This document shows, in pieces, positions 39,227 through 51,128 of a DNA stretch of 64,000 nucleotides; position 1 is the first letter of the stretch; each line of letters opens with the position of its first letter. Source of the stretch: Chrysomallon squamiferum (lineage: Eukaryota; Mollusca; Gastropoda; Neomphalida; Peltospiridae). The stretch lies in the NCBI GenBank assembly GCA_012295275.1, contig CM022665.1, positions 7,118,976 to 7,182,975 on the forward strand, in the 5' to 3' direction. Below the pieces are notes generated by a model. The model had not been told where the DNA came from, made no database searches, and saw only the letters and a list, made by a program, of their open reading frames with translations. Position numbers and translations under genes: made by a program.

Positions 39227-40294
39227 AAGGTAAATAACTGAATAATCAAATTTAAACAAAAATAAAATATATCGACAAAAGTATTTATCTAAAATGTAAA
39301 AATATATTATATGTCATAATAATTTATGGATAGGACTTATCGATTTATATTACAGATAATCAGGAGACTTGTTAACACATTATTTTTATATGTTTTTATT
39401 TTAACATGATCAGTTGTACATATTATACTGTATAATTCTGCGGTGAAATAAATAAATAAATAAATTAATTAAAAGTTATACGGCGATTATGAAATGCCAC
39501 GTTGTAACTCGACTGGTATAGCAAAATTCAGTTACCTGAATTTTCATGGTCCAGCAAGTTTCTATTAGCGGTAACAAGTTGATCGATACTGTCTATTAAT
39601 AAAATAGGCCGACTTATGATTTATGATTTGGATAACAACAACAATAATAATGTTGCTGTATTTTTTTTTATATATATATTTTTTTATCATTAGTTAATTA
39701 TTGAATTACCTATTTTTGAAACTGTAATTAGTGGAAAGTTATCACTTTATGTACATATACCCATATTCACACGCTTTTTAAAAAAAATAAATAAAAAAAT
39801 AAAAATAAAAATTGAAATAAAAAATAGCAGTTTATACACAGTCATACACTTACTTACACCCGCACACCACCACCCCCACACCCAAACCTCACAAACATCG
39901 TTGAGGTCACAGAAAGTCGAGCAAAACATTAAAGTACTTAGGGAACTATTCATCCGGATACCGTTACCAGATTGCCGACATTATGACGACCTGTAATAGT
40001 ATGTTACTTTTCATTTATGTATTCTGAGGGCGGATGTGTCTGATATATGGCTCACAATCTGATCTATCCTCCTCAAAATGTGGCGATTTGAACATAACAG
40101 TTTCGTTCTGGAAATTATTAAAAGATCTTTAAACTATAGGTATAGGAAAGGTGAACAGCGCATGATTTAAAAAAAAAAAAAAAAAAAAAAAATAATAATA
40201 ATAATAAAAAAAATCTCTCCAAGGGTAACACATTAAAACAGATCTCTTAAGTACATGAAATTTAGTGTAGTGGTCGTGTTATAAAGTAGAATAT

Positions 40295-40523
40295 CTGAAT
40301 AGACTTATGAATAATTTGCAAATATGTCAAGCATTTATGACGTGTCTACCTTACTTACACTATGTAGGCCTATATTTATTTGTTTTTTTTATACTTAATT
40401 AATTAGTTCCTGAACACGTGCTCCTGTTTGTGATACAGTCATCACAGAACATGTGTCTTAGATGATTTAAATGTTTTTCTGCTATGTCAGATGATTATGT
40501 TAAAAATATGTATGAATGTTTGT
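40295..40523 (+). repeat. Dispersed repeat copy B (inverted relative to 7673-7899)
   Basis: Reverse complement of the copy beside Jagged exon 2. It begins CTGAATAGACTTATGAATAA and ends TATGAATGTTTGT before a (GT)n run at about 40526-40548. Flanks outside the shared segment do not match. Confidence 0.85.
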
Positions 40524-40946
40524 CATGTGTGTGTGTGTGTGTGTGTGCAAATATAAAGTATGTTTCAGAAGTCCCTCTTTGTCTTTAAATAATTATTAAA
40601 TAACAATTACAAGAGGAATTAAATGACATTTTTGTTGCGGTGTCTATGTCACATCGACCACTTCGAGATGTTCTTGATCGGGGTTTGTTCTTTTCGGTTG
40701 GCGACTATAATGTATGATTGTGTCCATGGACTGCTGTGAATATTCTCTGCATTTGACTATAGATTGAAAAACATTCCTGCTCTAGAGTAAGCATTGTAAC
40801 AAAAAAAAAAAAAAAAAAAAAGCCTTTATACTTTACTGAACATAATAAATTATTCTGATTTCAGTAACTTCAATATCCTTTTATACATTGAAGAACATTT
40901 GTTTCGTAACTGTAATATTCAAAATGCTCTGATTATCCATGACGGC

Positions 40947-40980
<34 letters not shown>

Positions 40981-41832
40981 TAATAATAAATTCTTTTTTG
41001 TTTTTTGCTATGGATGATTATAAAATTTTGAAAATTAAAATTTGAATCGGATGTTCTTATACAGTGTTTCATCAGTATATAGGTTTATTAAGAACTTTAC
41101 TGCAATAATATAACGACTATTTTAACATATTGAAGAATAACACAAAACACCATTTAATATGAAAAAGCATACAAAATTCAGAATACTGACACCATGTGAT
41201 ATAAAATTATAACTCATTCCAACTTAGTCTAATAACAGTATCCGGATGAATAGTCTTCAGTGCTTTTACTCATTCGGTGACGTTTTCGTTGTTCCACTGA
41301 TCTACTTTTAGGGTCAAGGCCACCTAAATACTTATGTCATAAACAAGCCGTGGTTGTAGATCGCATTATGTTATAGTCAGATGTCAAAGTGTTCATTTAT
41401 TTTTATATGACACAGTTATTATTATATTTGTTAAAACAAGGAAAGTCGAAATATCTATGAGAAAAAACATGCCGACGAACGACAAAATAACACAAATTTC
41501 AAGGTATTTGTTTATAACTAGATTTAAGATTAGACAGGTGACTTGTAGAATTCTACAGTTTCATTTTTTTGGCCATGTATGTTGCATCAACATAATCCAG
41601 ATCATTCATGACACAAAAACACCTTAAGTCCTGATTTTTAAATTTATTTAATATTTGTTTTGTGTAATTTTTGGTGATAAATATTTCCCTATTTCACTGA
41701 TGGAATAGATTAACTAACATTATTATCACGTTTTATAGAAGTTTATAATAATGATTACTTTTTTTATATGATTATAAGTTTCCCAGCCATAACTAGGTTA
41801 ATTTATTATGGCAATTTTTATATGTATCAATA

Positions 41833-41886
<54 letters not shown>
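41833..41886. repeat. (AAT)n microsatellite
   Basis: About 17 AAT units some 340 bp before the first recognised nuclear receptor exon. Confidence 0.95.
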
Positions 41887-42137
41887 GAGCCAATTTTATA
41901 ATATTCACATTTATTTTTTAAATTATGAAACTTATTGATCAAATGTTAAATCTGTTTAACTGTTTGCAAAATATCAGTAAGTCAGGGCTCAAGCTCTGTA
42001 TTGTAAATCCACTCACTGAAGTTTCAAGTACAGATATATATATATATATATTTATTATTTTTATCTGTAATTTTATGAAATATGAAAAATAGTTAATTTT
42101 CTGTATTATATATAATTTTTTCTTTATTTTATTTTAT

Positions 42138-42173
<36 letters not shown>

Positions 42174-42223
42174 TTATTAACCTTTTATGTTTTTTTTTTC
42201 TTTCTTTCTTCGTTTTTTTTCAG

Positions 42224-43650
42224 AGAGAAATAAATATTTTGATAATAGTGGAGATGTTTCATTATATTTCCTAAGTATGCATCAAGAGTCTATAAGTTTA
42301 AAATGTCAACAGTCTGGATTGTCTGATGGAAATAATTCATTAAGTTTTGCAGGTTTAACTAAAAAAAGACCAAGATCTGCTTCATCAGCAACTGGTCTTA
42401 GTAGGACACTGAATATATCACCAAAGTATCTGAGAACTAAAGCACATAAGAAAACAAGTCCCCACTCACAGCAGTCATATCACACCTCACCTTACCCCTT
42501 GCCACCCAAAAAAGTATTTTGTTCTTTGGAAAGGCAACAGTTTTTACGTTCACAAGCAGAAGATAATTCATGCCTTCAAAACAAGATATCAAAACCTTTG
42601 ACATTATTGGAAGAATGCGACACCCAGCCTCAATCTTACACTGCCACAGCAACAACATTTTCATCACCTGTTTCTGTGTCACATGATGGAGATGGGCATT
42701 TTAACACAGATTCATTCTCATACACTGCACATGAAAGCAGGACTTTCATGCATTCTCGAGAACATAATTCCATTGACATCCATCTAGAACAGCAACAACT
42801 TATCACACCAGGTGATAATTCATATTTAGCACAAACACAAAGTCTAAATGAAAAGGCTGATAGTAATAAATGTCTGGATGAGTGCAAAAATTCAGGATCA
42901 GAAAAAGAAGCAGAAATCAAATGTGATGAATCTGATTGTTGGATTGTGCCATCTCCAGAAACATACTGCGATGTCTCACCTGATGTCATGAACAGGACTG
43001 AAAGTGATACTAAGAGTTCACCAGCTTCAGATGAAAGTTTATTTCAGAATCAGTATTCATACAGTGACTGGAATTTAGAATCTACAGTAAGAAAGAAAAA
43101 GACAAGTTCATTATCATCTGGTAGTTATCTGTCTTCTGTGTCATCACCTCCATCTCCTCACAGTTCTGATGCTGAGTCAGCTGCTAACATTAATCACACT
43201 AAGCCAAATCGATTACTTCTTCTGGATGCTATTCAAAGCAGTATTTTCAGGCAGAAATATTTTCCAGTGCCTGACAAAAAAATTTGTTTAGAAAGTTCTC
43301 TTCTTTCTAAAGTTTTACCACAGCTTAAAGAAAAAGATCTGGATAATTCTCAAGAGTATGGTTTGCAGGCATTGCTGAAAGGCAATACCAGTGAAGAGAA
43401 AATATCCAGTCAAAATACAGCACATTCAGTTGAAGATGAAAGTTCTGTGATTTGTGAAAAAGAGACAGAACAGAAATCTGACAAGGTATCTAAAGATTTG
43501 AATGCTGAATGCAAATCAACCTCTAATGAAGTGAAGGTTAAAAAGGAATGTTTTCTGTCAAGCAGTCTTCTGACTGATGGGAAGTGTCAGGTCTGTGGAG
43601 ATGTTGCTGCTGGTTTCTACTGTGGAGCTTTCATTTGTGAGGCTTGTAAG
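42224..43650 (+). CDS. 2DBD-NR: 2DBD-NR exon: A/B domain and first zinc finger of DBD1
   Basis: Follows a long pyrimidine tract and CAG. Codes a Ser/Glu/Lys-rich, probably disordered N-terminal region with Ser-Pro pairs (SSPPSPHSS), then a VKKE SUMO-type motif (421-424) and C437-QVC, ending CEACK at a phase 0 donor gtaaat. Bases 42224-42276 may be 5' UTR or coding. Confidence 0.9.
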
Positions 43651-46600
43651 GTAAATATTCTGATTAAACTATCTTTCCTTTATTTTTTATTTTAAACTGG
43701 CAATGCAGGTTTCCAGTAATCAGTTTTAATACTTATATAATAACTATTGTTATTAAAATATGATGAGATATTATTTATAGTTAAAAACTTTATCTGTATT
43801 AAACCACTGTTTTAATCAATGTACTAAATAACCAGTGTTCCTTCTAATTTTGTTCAATTGTAATTTAATCATAATGTATTTTATTTCAGAAATTTTTTGT
43901 CCGTACCTGTAAACAAGGCAAAGTTAAGTATATTTGTCATAGAAATAAGAAATGCATAATTACAAAAGAAAATCGAATCAGATGTCAGTACTGCAGATAC
44001 CAGAAATGTCTTTCTGTTAATATGTACAGTCCAGGTAAGTGTTAGTCAAATAAACAGTTTAATGGGCTTTTTGCAGTTAAATTTTTTAAAATGTTTTTAA
44101 TTATATTTATAAATGATTTTGTAACTAAAATTGTTTACTAAAGTTGTAAAAAGTACTGAAAATATAAAATAAAGCAATGTCTACATCATATTAAATTTTA
44201 TATCAGCAGTTATTATTATTATTATTACTTTAAAAACCTTTTCAGTTTTTCTGTCAGTTTAAGTTTCAGTATGTAACTCATTTTCCACAGAGATTTTCAA
44301 ATGTGTACATAATTTTCAGCTGATCAGCCAGCAGGTACCAAATCTGATATTAATAACATTCCATGCCGTGTTTGTGGTGGGCCATCATCAGGATTCCATT
44401 TTGGGGCACTAACTTGTGAAGGATGTAAGGTAAAAAAAAATATATATAATATACACACACAATCATTATAATACAGGTTGAGAATCCCTTATCCAAAAAT
44501 ATTAGCATGTAAAAATATAATACAAAAATACCAGCAGACTATTTATATTAAGCAGTATGTATGCAGTATAAAAGTATTTCATATTTAGATTTATATCCTA
44601 TTCTTGTGGTACCTTCTTACATTACAACGTCTGAAACATTCTGAAATTAAAAACACTTTTGGTTCTAAGTGGTTAGTATAGTGTTTCAACAAATATTTTA
44701 TCAGGGCTAAATCTGATTGAATCATTTAAATGTATATAAGTTGTAAAATGAACCTATGATTTACTAATCATTTCCTCTTTGGAATATTTTATTTTAGGTA
44801 ACAATTTTACAATACTGTTTATTCCTTTCATTTTTCAGGGTTTTTTCCGAAGGATGGCAAAAGAACGACAACCAAATACATATCGTTGTCCCAAAGAAGG
44901 CAGCTGTAGTATCAACACTTTTACTCGTAATATTTGTAAAGCTTGTCGTTACAAGAAATGCACAGATGTGGGAATGTGTTTAGAAGGTATTTATACACAG
45001 ATACCAGTTTACTTATTGATTGATTTGTATGTAACAGCTGTTACAATTTATCTATTGTTTATCTTGAGAAAATATATAATGGTTCTCAAATGCATATTTT
45101 CACAAAACATACTGTAAAATAAATGATATAAATTCTCCAATAAATAACTTGCAGAATGATATTTCTGGTTTGCTGTATTTCTTTGTTATCCAGGAAGTCG
45201 AATAGGAAGACAGCCAAATTCTATAAAGCATGCTTTGTCTCTAGAAGCGAAAAAAATTAAACCAGAATCTGATATATCTGTAACCCAGAACTGTGAAGTA
45301 AAACCTGTTTTGGTTAAGAAATATACAGAATCAGAAAATAAGGAAACTGAAGAAATACCTGTTGATGTTCAACAAGCAGATGTGAAACAAGAACCAATTT
45401 TCTTCCCAGATGACATTAAAACATCTCTGAAGGATGCCATGAAGACATTCTCTGATCTCAGAATGGTAAGTTTAAGTAAACTGACATGAACTAAATTTAT
45501 TTTAATTTTTTATTCTTGTTTAACAGGGTATCATGATAAATGTTAAAAAAATAACAATATTATAACAAAGAGGAAATGATCAGAAGCCTAGGTTTGGCAT
45601 TATGGATTATCTGCTAGGAAAACAATTTATTGAGGGTGTGAATATCTGTAGAGGGTTACAATGTGGGACTAGATTTCTTACATAGATTATATAAATTTAA
45701 TTGAAAAAAAAAAAAGAAAAAAAAAAAAGAACAGTTTTGTCAATTAAAGATCATTTAGGATAACAGGTATTTCAGGAAGCAGTAAAAATAACTGAGATCA
45801 AAGAAACTTTTAAGGTTTATTTTTTGTTGTTTATATTATATATTGGTTGTATTTTTTGTACTTTGTTGTTATCTTTTTGACAGAAAATTCGTACCATTTT
45901 ACTACTGTCATTTATAATCTGAGTGAGCAGTTTGTTTCCATTATCTCGGTAAAATGTAACAATATGATAACACAGTAATTTATAACAGCAAAATATTTAA
46001 ATATAAATCCATTTTTGTTTTTGAAAAAGAAAACAATTACTTGAACTTGTAAATTATTTTCAGGATAAATTTACTTCTGACATCAGCAAATTAAGCACAA
46101 TGGAAGGAGCCTGGGAAGAGATGATGAACCATCTGGAAATCTCAGCTAAATGTACTATTATGTTTGCAAAACATGTTCCAGGTAAGAATAACTCAACAAA
46201 ACATTAATGATGTGACCAGTTTATTTCTGGTTCTAGACTTCTTTGTTGTAAGAATAATTATATTATTCTTTTTATCAAAAAGAAGCTTGTCAAAATAAGG
46301 AAACTTGATTACTTAAATGTTAGCTACAGTTTAGAGTAGATGTGGACAATTCAGAAAAACTTTTGGTTCATTGCTGTATTTTTTAATAAATATGTGTCTA
46401 GACATTTTGGTTATAATATTTCTTTTTTATGATTTTAACAGTTAACATTTCATAACATTGATTTCAGAATTTCTTCCCTGAATATTAAGTGTGTCAACAT
46501 AAGATGACAGTTAAGTACTAATTGTACTGTTTCTATTCCAGGGTTTAAAACTTTACTAATGTCAGATCAAATTGTACTCATGCAGCTTGCTACCTATCCC

Positions 46601-48024
46601 ATTTCACTGCTCAATTTTGCTCGACACTATGACCTAGACAAGGGAGATAATGCATGTCTAGGATTTTCAAGAGCTCAAGAGAAAATGCTGATAAAGTTTT
46701 TCCCCTCACTTGACATTTTGCCTGCACATCATAGACATGTAGGATTTATGATGAAACATTTGTGTATTGATGACCAGGAACTGGCCATCATGTGTGCTGT
46801 CATACTCTTTTGTGATGGTAAGATTTTCTAAAGTATTTTTTTATTTTATGGTTTTTTATATTTTCTTTTTCCCAGAATTTTGATTTTATAATGGAGCTGT
46901 CATATAAGGTGAATATTTCTTTCATTATTTCTTCTATTTCTTTTGAAAGAGGAATCCCTTTTAATGAGAGAAGAAACTCACTGCCTCCAAGCAGTCATAT
47001 TCCTTTATTCAGTTAGCAATAACATATCCATTAGGTATAACTTCCCATAGATAGGAATCCATGTACACAGACTTTCAAAATCCAGTTTTGGAAATGAACT
47101 GGAGCAAGAAAAACCCAGAAAACTGTTGATCACTTGTTTGACATCAATTAATAAGAAAGCAGTTATATATTAGAATTAAATATTTTTGAAACAGTCATGT
47201 TATTGGAAAGGAAATATATGAGTTAATCATTATTAGCAAATGCTGTCTTTGATCAGTCAGATAAAAGAAACTGACCTAAAACCGAAGCAGCTGAATCACA
47301 TATTTGATCCCATCACTTAAGGTAATCTGTGAACATTAAGTAACATTACTGACTTTTCATTCTTTCTGAAGTAGTTTTATGCTCCAGTTACTGTTATTGT
47401 GATGTCTTTTCCTGATCTGTTATTTTGTTTTGATATATTTTTATTGATCTGTTATAACATTGACCTCTTTTCAGATTGTGAAATTTTGAAAGAAAATTGG
47501 AAAGTAAAAAAATGGCATGATTATTTTGTTGAGTGCCTTCAACAGCATATCCAGAGTAAGTGTTCATTTTTAAATATATTAACATTGTCAGACACAGAAC
47601 TGTATAATTAAAATTTAGATTTTTGGTACATAGAAAAAATGTTGTCCTATGCTTGATCATAAAGAATAAATGTCGGTTTATTATAACAATAAATATTCTT
47701 AACAACAATTTTATTTTTGAAACAAATATAAAAATATAATTTTATGTGGTGAAATAGTACCAGTTGAAATAATTTAGAATTTTTGCATTTGAGCAAATAG
47801 AAAAGAAAATAAACAATTTCATTTTACTAATTACAAGTATTATCATACTTTTGTTTTTAACAGTGTCATACAGAGACAGCAATACCAGGTTCGGTGCTCT
47901 GTTGTTGCGGCTTGGTGAATTAGCTGTAAATTCATTACAGCAAAATAAAACTATAATGTCTATTATTACCTCTCATCCTCATCTTCAAGTTAACAGATTA
48001 TTCAAAGAAATCTTTGCTGTTTGA
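42277..48024 (+). CDS. 2DBD-NR: Nuclear receptor with two tandem DNA-binding domains (2DBD-NR)
   Basis: Probable ligand-regulated nuclear transcription factor. Exons: 42224-43650 (coding from 42277), 43890-44034, 44320-44429, 44839-44986, 45194-45465, 46064-46181, 46542-46817, 47475-47555, 47864-48024; all join in frame to 894 residues. Order: long Ser-rich A/B region (1-436), DBD1 (about 437-505, P-box CEACKK), short linker, DBD2 (about 522-592, P-box CEGCKG), hinge with SUMO-type motifs, ligand-binding domain (about 680-894). The LBD shows the helix 3-5 signature ([22 protein letters not shown]) and an AF-2 helix RLFKEIFAV at the very C terminus. All eight zinc ligands are present in each DBD. 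A CEACKK first P-box with a CEGCKG second one is the hallmark of the invertebrate 2DBD family. The reading frame is open through the acceptor at 42223, so an upstream coding exon is possible; the Met at 42277 is the minimal start. Confidence 0.95.
43890..44034 (+). CDS. 2DBD-NR: 2DBD-NR exon: second zinc finger of DBD1
   Basis: 145 bp, phase 0 to phase 1. Begins KFFVRTCK and carries C465, C474, C480, C490, C493 and C498 in the nuclear receptor pattern (CQYCRYQKC). Confidence 0.95.
44320..44429 (+). CDS. 2DBD-NR: 2DBD-NR exon: inter-DBD linker and first zinc finger of DBD2
   Basis: 110 bp, phase 1 to phase 0. Codes a short linker then C522-[12 protein letters not shown] and CEGCK, the conventional receptor P-box. 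Confidence 0.95.
44474..44700 (+). mobile_element. Decayed Tigger/pogo-like MITE in a 2DBD-NR intron
   Basis: After TA the sequence reads CAGGTTGAGAATCCCTTATCC, close to the terminus of Tigger-type elements. Near 44636-44672 AAAAACACTTTTGGTTCTAAG is close to the complement of the same family's subterminal sequence. The element is non-coding and eroded, and lies between the two exons of DBD2. Confidence 0.5.
44839..44986 (+). CDS. 2DBD-NR: 2DBD-NR exon: second zinc finger of DBD2
   Basis: 148 bp, phase 0 to phase 1. Begins [11 protein letters not shown] and ends [14 protein letters not shown], with the remaining zinc ligands C560, C566, C576 and C579. Confidence 0.95.
45194..45465 (+). CDS. 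2DBD-NR: 2DBD-NR exon: hinge
   Basis: 272 bp, phase 1 to 0. Starts with the DBD C-terminal extension SRIGRQPN, then a charged hinge with IKPE (614-617) and VKQE (656-659) SUMO-type motifs, and ends in [14 protein letters not shown] before the ligand-binding domain. Confidence 0.92.
45466..46063 (+). other. 2DBD-NR intron between hinge and LBD
   Basis: About 600 bp, AT-rich, with an A-rich stretch near 45703-45730. No other feature seen. Confidence 0.8.
46064..46181 (+). CDS. 2DBD-NR: 2DBD-NR exon: start of ligand-binding domain
   Basis: 118 bp, phase 0 to 1. Codes [14 protein letters not shown] and the start of helix 3, TIMFAKHVP. Acceptor ttttcag, donor gtaaga. Confidence 0.92.
46542..46817 (+). 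CDS. 2DBD-NR: 2DBD-NR exon: ligand-binding domain core
   Basis: 276 bp, phase 1 to 1. Contains the LBD signature [14 protein letters not shown] (helices 3 to 5) and [16 protein letters not shown], the usual helix 7-8 region. Confidence 0.95.
46818..47474 (+). other. 2DBD-NR intron in the LBD
   Basis: About 660 bp without recognisable repeats or coding signal. Confidence 0.8.
47475..47555 (+). CDS. 2DBD-NR: 2DBD-NR exon: ligand-binding domain helix 9 region
   Basis: 81 bp, phase 1 to 1, coding [20 protein letters not shown] and then LQQHIQ. Acceptor cttttcag, donor gtaagt. Confidence 0.88.
47864..48024 (+). CDS. 2DBD-NR: 2DBD-NR last coding exon: helices 10-12
   Basis: 161 bp ending at TGA 48022-48024. 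Codes [16 protein letters not shown] (helix 10/11 type) and the terminal activation helix RLFKEIFAV, with the hydrophobic-hydrophobic-x-Glu-hydrophobic pattern that recruits coactivators. Confidence 0.93.
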
Positions 48025-48298
48025 TAATAATTTATGTAACAATTGTAATATTAAAATATTCTGTTTTTTTATCTTTTAAATTCAGCATATCAATATATTT
48101 TTTGTCAGACCATTTCTTCAGTGTTCTGGAGGGGAACAAAACTGTAATTTGTTTACTGACAAAATTTTGTATCACTTTGTTTTTTAATTTATTATTAATA
48201 TTTGTTCTATGAACAAATGTAATAATAATGCAGAAATACTAATACCGTTATTAGATGTTTGTCTACAATGGCTTTGTAGATTATGTAGATTAATTGTA

Positions 48299-48304
48299 AA
48301 TAAA
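48299..48304 (+). terminator. Candidate polyadenylation signal of 2DBD-NR
   Basis: AATAAA in GTAAATAAAGTGG about 275 bp after the stop codon. Another AATAAA-containing stretch is near 48560. Confidence 0.4.
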
Positions 48305-50613
48305 GTGGTTATTTTCTTATTTCTAAAAAAGACATTTAAAAAAAAATTGGTGACATTTATTTTTAACCAAAATTAAACATGTTTAATGATGGTTTGAAAT
48401 ATAAAAAGTTGTATACAATATACAAAATATACTTAAATCATTGCAAGTGTTCATTTATCACTATAATGTAATGAGGGTTGTTTTGTGGTTTTTCTAAAAT
48501 TTCTGATTTTTTAAACACATTTCATATATTACATACATGGTACTTCATTCATGTACTATAAATAAAGAACTGAATTAAATTAATATTTATTGTTACTCCA
48601 GCTGCAACATTCTGTATACTAACCAAATTAACTAACTTCACAAACTAAAGAAGTGGCCTGCTTAACATAGACATCCATAATGGCTGTTTTTTTGTTTTGT
48701 ATTTTGCCCCTTTACTTGCCATCTCCTTTTGGCCAGGAATGTTTTATGCATGGCTGGGCACTCTCCTGAGAAAGTGTTACAGATACGGAGTTACAAACAT
48801 TCTTGTAACAGTTAAAAGTATGATTTTGTCACTTGCTTGAGTATGGCAATTTATATAATTCTGTTTAGACAGGTCCCAAAAAAGAGAAATCTATTTTTCC
48901 AGATCAAAATAGATGTTTGTCAGTTCATGCTGCTGCTTAAGTTTCAAGAATAAATATGTTTTCATCAATCTCTTTAATAACAGCTGCTCCCAGTTTTGTA
49001 ATGAGTGAGCTACAATTCTCAAAAATGTTTAAAACTGCTCTGTAGAAAATAACATCAAAGCCTCATGCTAAAATGATTTACCTGAAAATTCTGAATGAGC
49101 ATTTAAAGTGTTTTTATACTTCAGTCACAAAATATTTACTTTTGCTAAATACTTGAACAAGAAAAAATAAAATGTATATTTTTATTCTTCAAGACACTTT
49201 TCAAAGAAGCATCAATGGTCAGTATTCTGAAGAACAAAATTTAAGATATTTTTGACAACTTTCAGTTAGAATAAATGTTATATAAGATATTTAAAATGGA
49301 TTTTTTTTTTTTTTAAAGAAATAAAAACAAGTACCTCTGGAAGGTAAACAAGTGACCTACATAAAATGCATGCAGCTTTTTAAAAGATAAATGAATAAAC
49401 CATGTTATCTTGTTAAAATAATATAATTATCACTATTTAGAAAATTTACTGGATGCACTTTGCATAAAGTATGTGTGCTTATGGGCGTTGTATTTTTGTA
49501 TACTTTGGAGGTTTTTTTTGTTTTTATGTCTTAGTTATTTGTGTATGTTCACTACATGCTCATTTTGTTAAAGTGTAAAATACTTTATTATAATTATCAC
49601 ATTTATTGTGTCTTTATTCCTTTAACCAAAATCTAAAGACCCAAACTCAGTGAGACTGGATTGTTATTAAAATATTTTTCACAATAGTGATATCATCATG
49701 ATTCATACATACACATGCATTACTATTTACAATATTTAATTGTAACTACCAATCTTAATAAAAAAAATTTACTTTCACACAATTAACCATGAATGAAAAT
49801 CCAGTTTATCACAAAGAGAAAAGCAAGGGCTATGATTACTAATTCAAACATATTTATTTGCTGAAACATATATAAGTTTTGCCCAAACTATTTCACACAT
49901 ACCTCATCATTACTGTCACTGATTAATGTGTATAGTTTATCAAAGTTGTAAAATGACAGCTGAGGAATATTTTCTTGTCCTGTTTGACAAATGCATGCTC
50001 ATTTTCAATATTTCTATCAGTGCCTTGATTACAAGGGTTGAATAAAAATATATGACATGTTTTGCCTTTATACAATTTTTTTAATTTATTCTGTTTTCTT
50101 CAATCATCTTTGCAACTCACATAAAGAAATTTTTTATTTTTTTTATTTTTTTACACCACTTGCATCCTTTTATTTTAAACTATTTAAAATTTTCATTTTG
50201 TTAAAAAAGAAAAATGTGTTCCCGATGCTAGTATTTTGTTCACTAATGTTCTAAATGTTAAACTCTTTATTTGTATGATAGTTTTATGTATATTAACTGG
50301 TTGTTAGAGATGTTGTTTACAACACAAAATAATATATTATATTATAAAAGAATAAAAATTTAAATTATGTAGATTTATTACCAAATGTTTTTATTATTTA
50401 CAATTCTAGATATTTTTAGAAACTATTTTCTAATCTAAGGAATGTATTTACAGTCTAAGATATGTTGTTATTTCTTTGATATTCAGTTTTTGTTGCAGAA
50501 TAGTAAAGGTAATAACTTAATCAATATTTTCCTCCTCCAGGACAATACATATTTAGTTTTTGAACATTTTATATGCATAATTTGGATATTCTGTTAAATT
50601 GTACTTTTGGTGA

Positions 50614-50644
<31 letters not shown>

Positions 50645-50933
50645 CTTGGCGTGTGTGTGCAAAAAACCTTATTATTGACCAGTCTAAGAATAAAGTATGA
50701 CAATAAAACAAAAGGATATGAAGAAGTAGGGAGGCTGATGATACACCACCAGGTCCCATCACAAAAAATAAAATAAAAAACATTTCCTATATAGAAATGT
50801 TAAAACAGATGCTACAATACCCTTATCCATCTTGAGATATGAAACAACTGACTTTAAATATATTGTCCAAATATTTTGGACACAGTGATATCATAATGAA
50901 ATGGAAGATGCCATCATTCTTATTTTATTGTTA

Positions 50934-51128
50934 CTATGTTGGAACAAAAGTTTGTAGTGTTTTTTTCAACAGGTGGTATTTGAGCATGTGATTTTGTTTT
51001 GTATGTCATGTATTCAGAAAGGTGAACAAAGAGCAGTATGTGGTTGAATAAATCTTATGTTCAAATATCTAAATATTGCTTTTGAATTTCGTATATAAAA
51101 AACACTTTTAACTTTTGTTCCAACCCAG
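50934..51128. mobile_element. mariner-type MITE with about 32-bp terminal inverted repeats
   Basis: Left end CTATGTTGGAACAAAAGTTT and the complement of the right end, CTGGGTTGGAACAAAAGTTA, match and continue through GTGTTTTTT. TA dinucleotides flank both ends (50932-50933 and 51129-51130), the target duplication of Tc1/mariner elements. At 195 bp it has no transposase. Confidence 0.85.

Noticed and set aside
39026-39259. 77-residue open frame with a long Cys-Val run
   Set aside because: It is a translated (CA)n microsatellite.
42437-42989. Minus-strand open frames opposite the receptor A/B exon
   Set aside because: They are antisense shadows of the receptor coding sequence.
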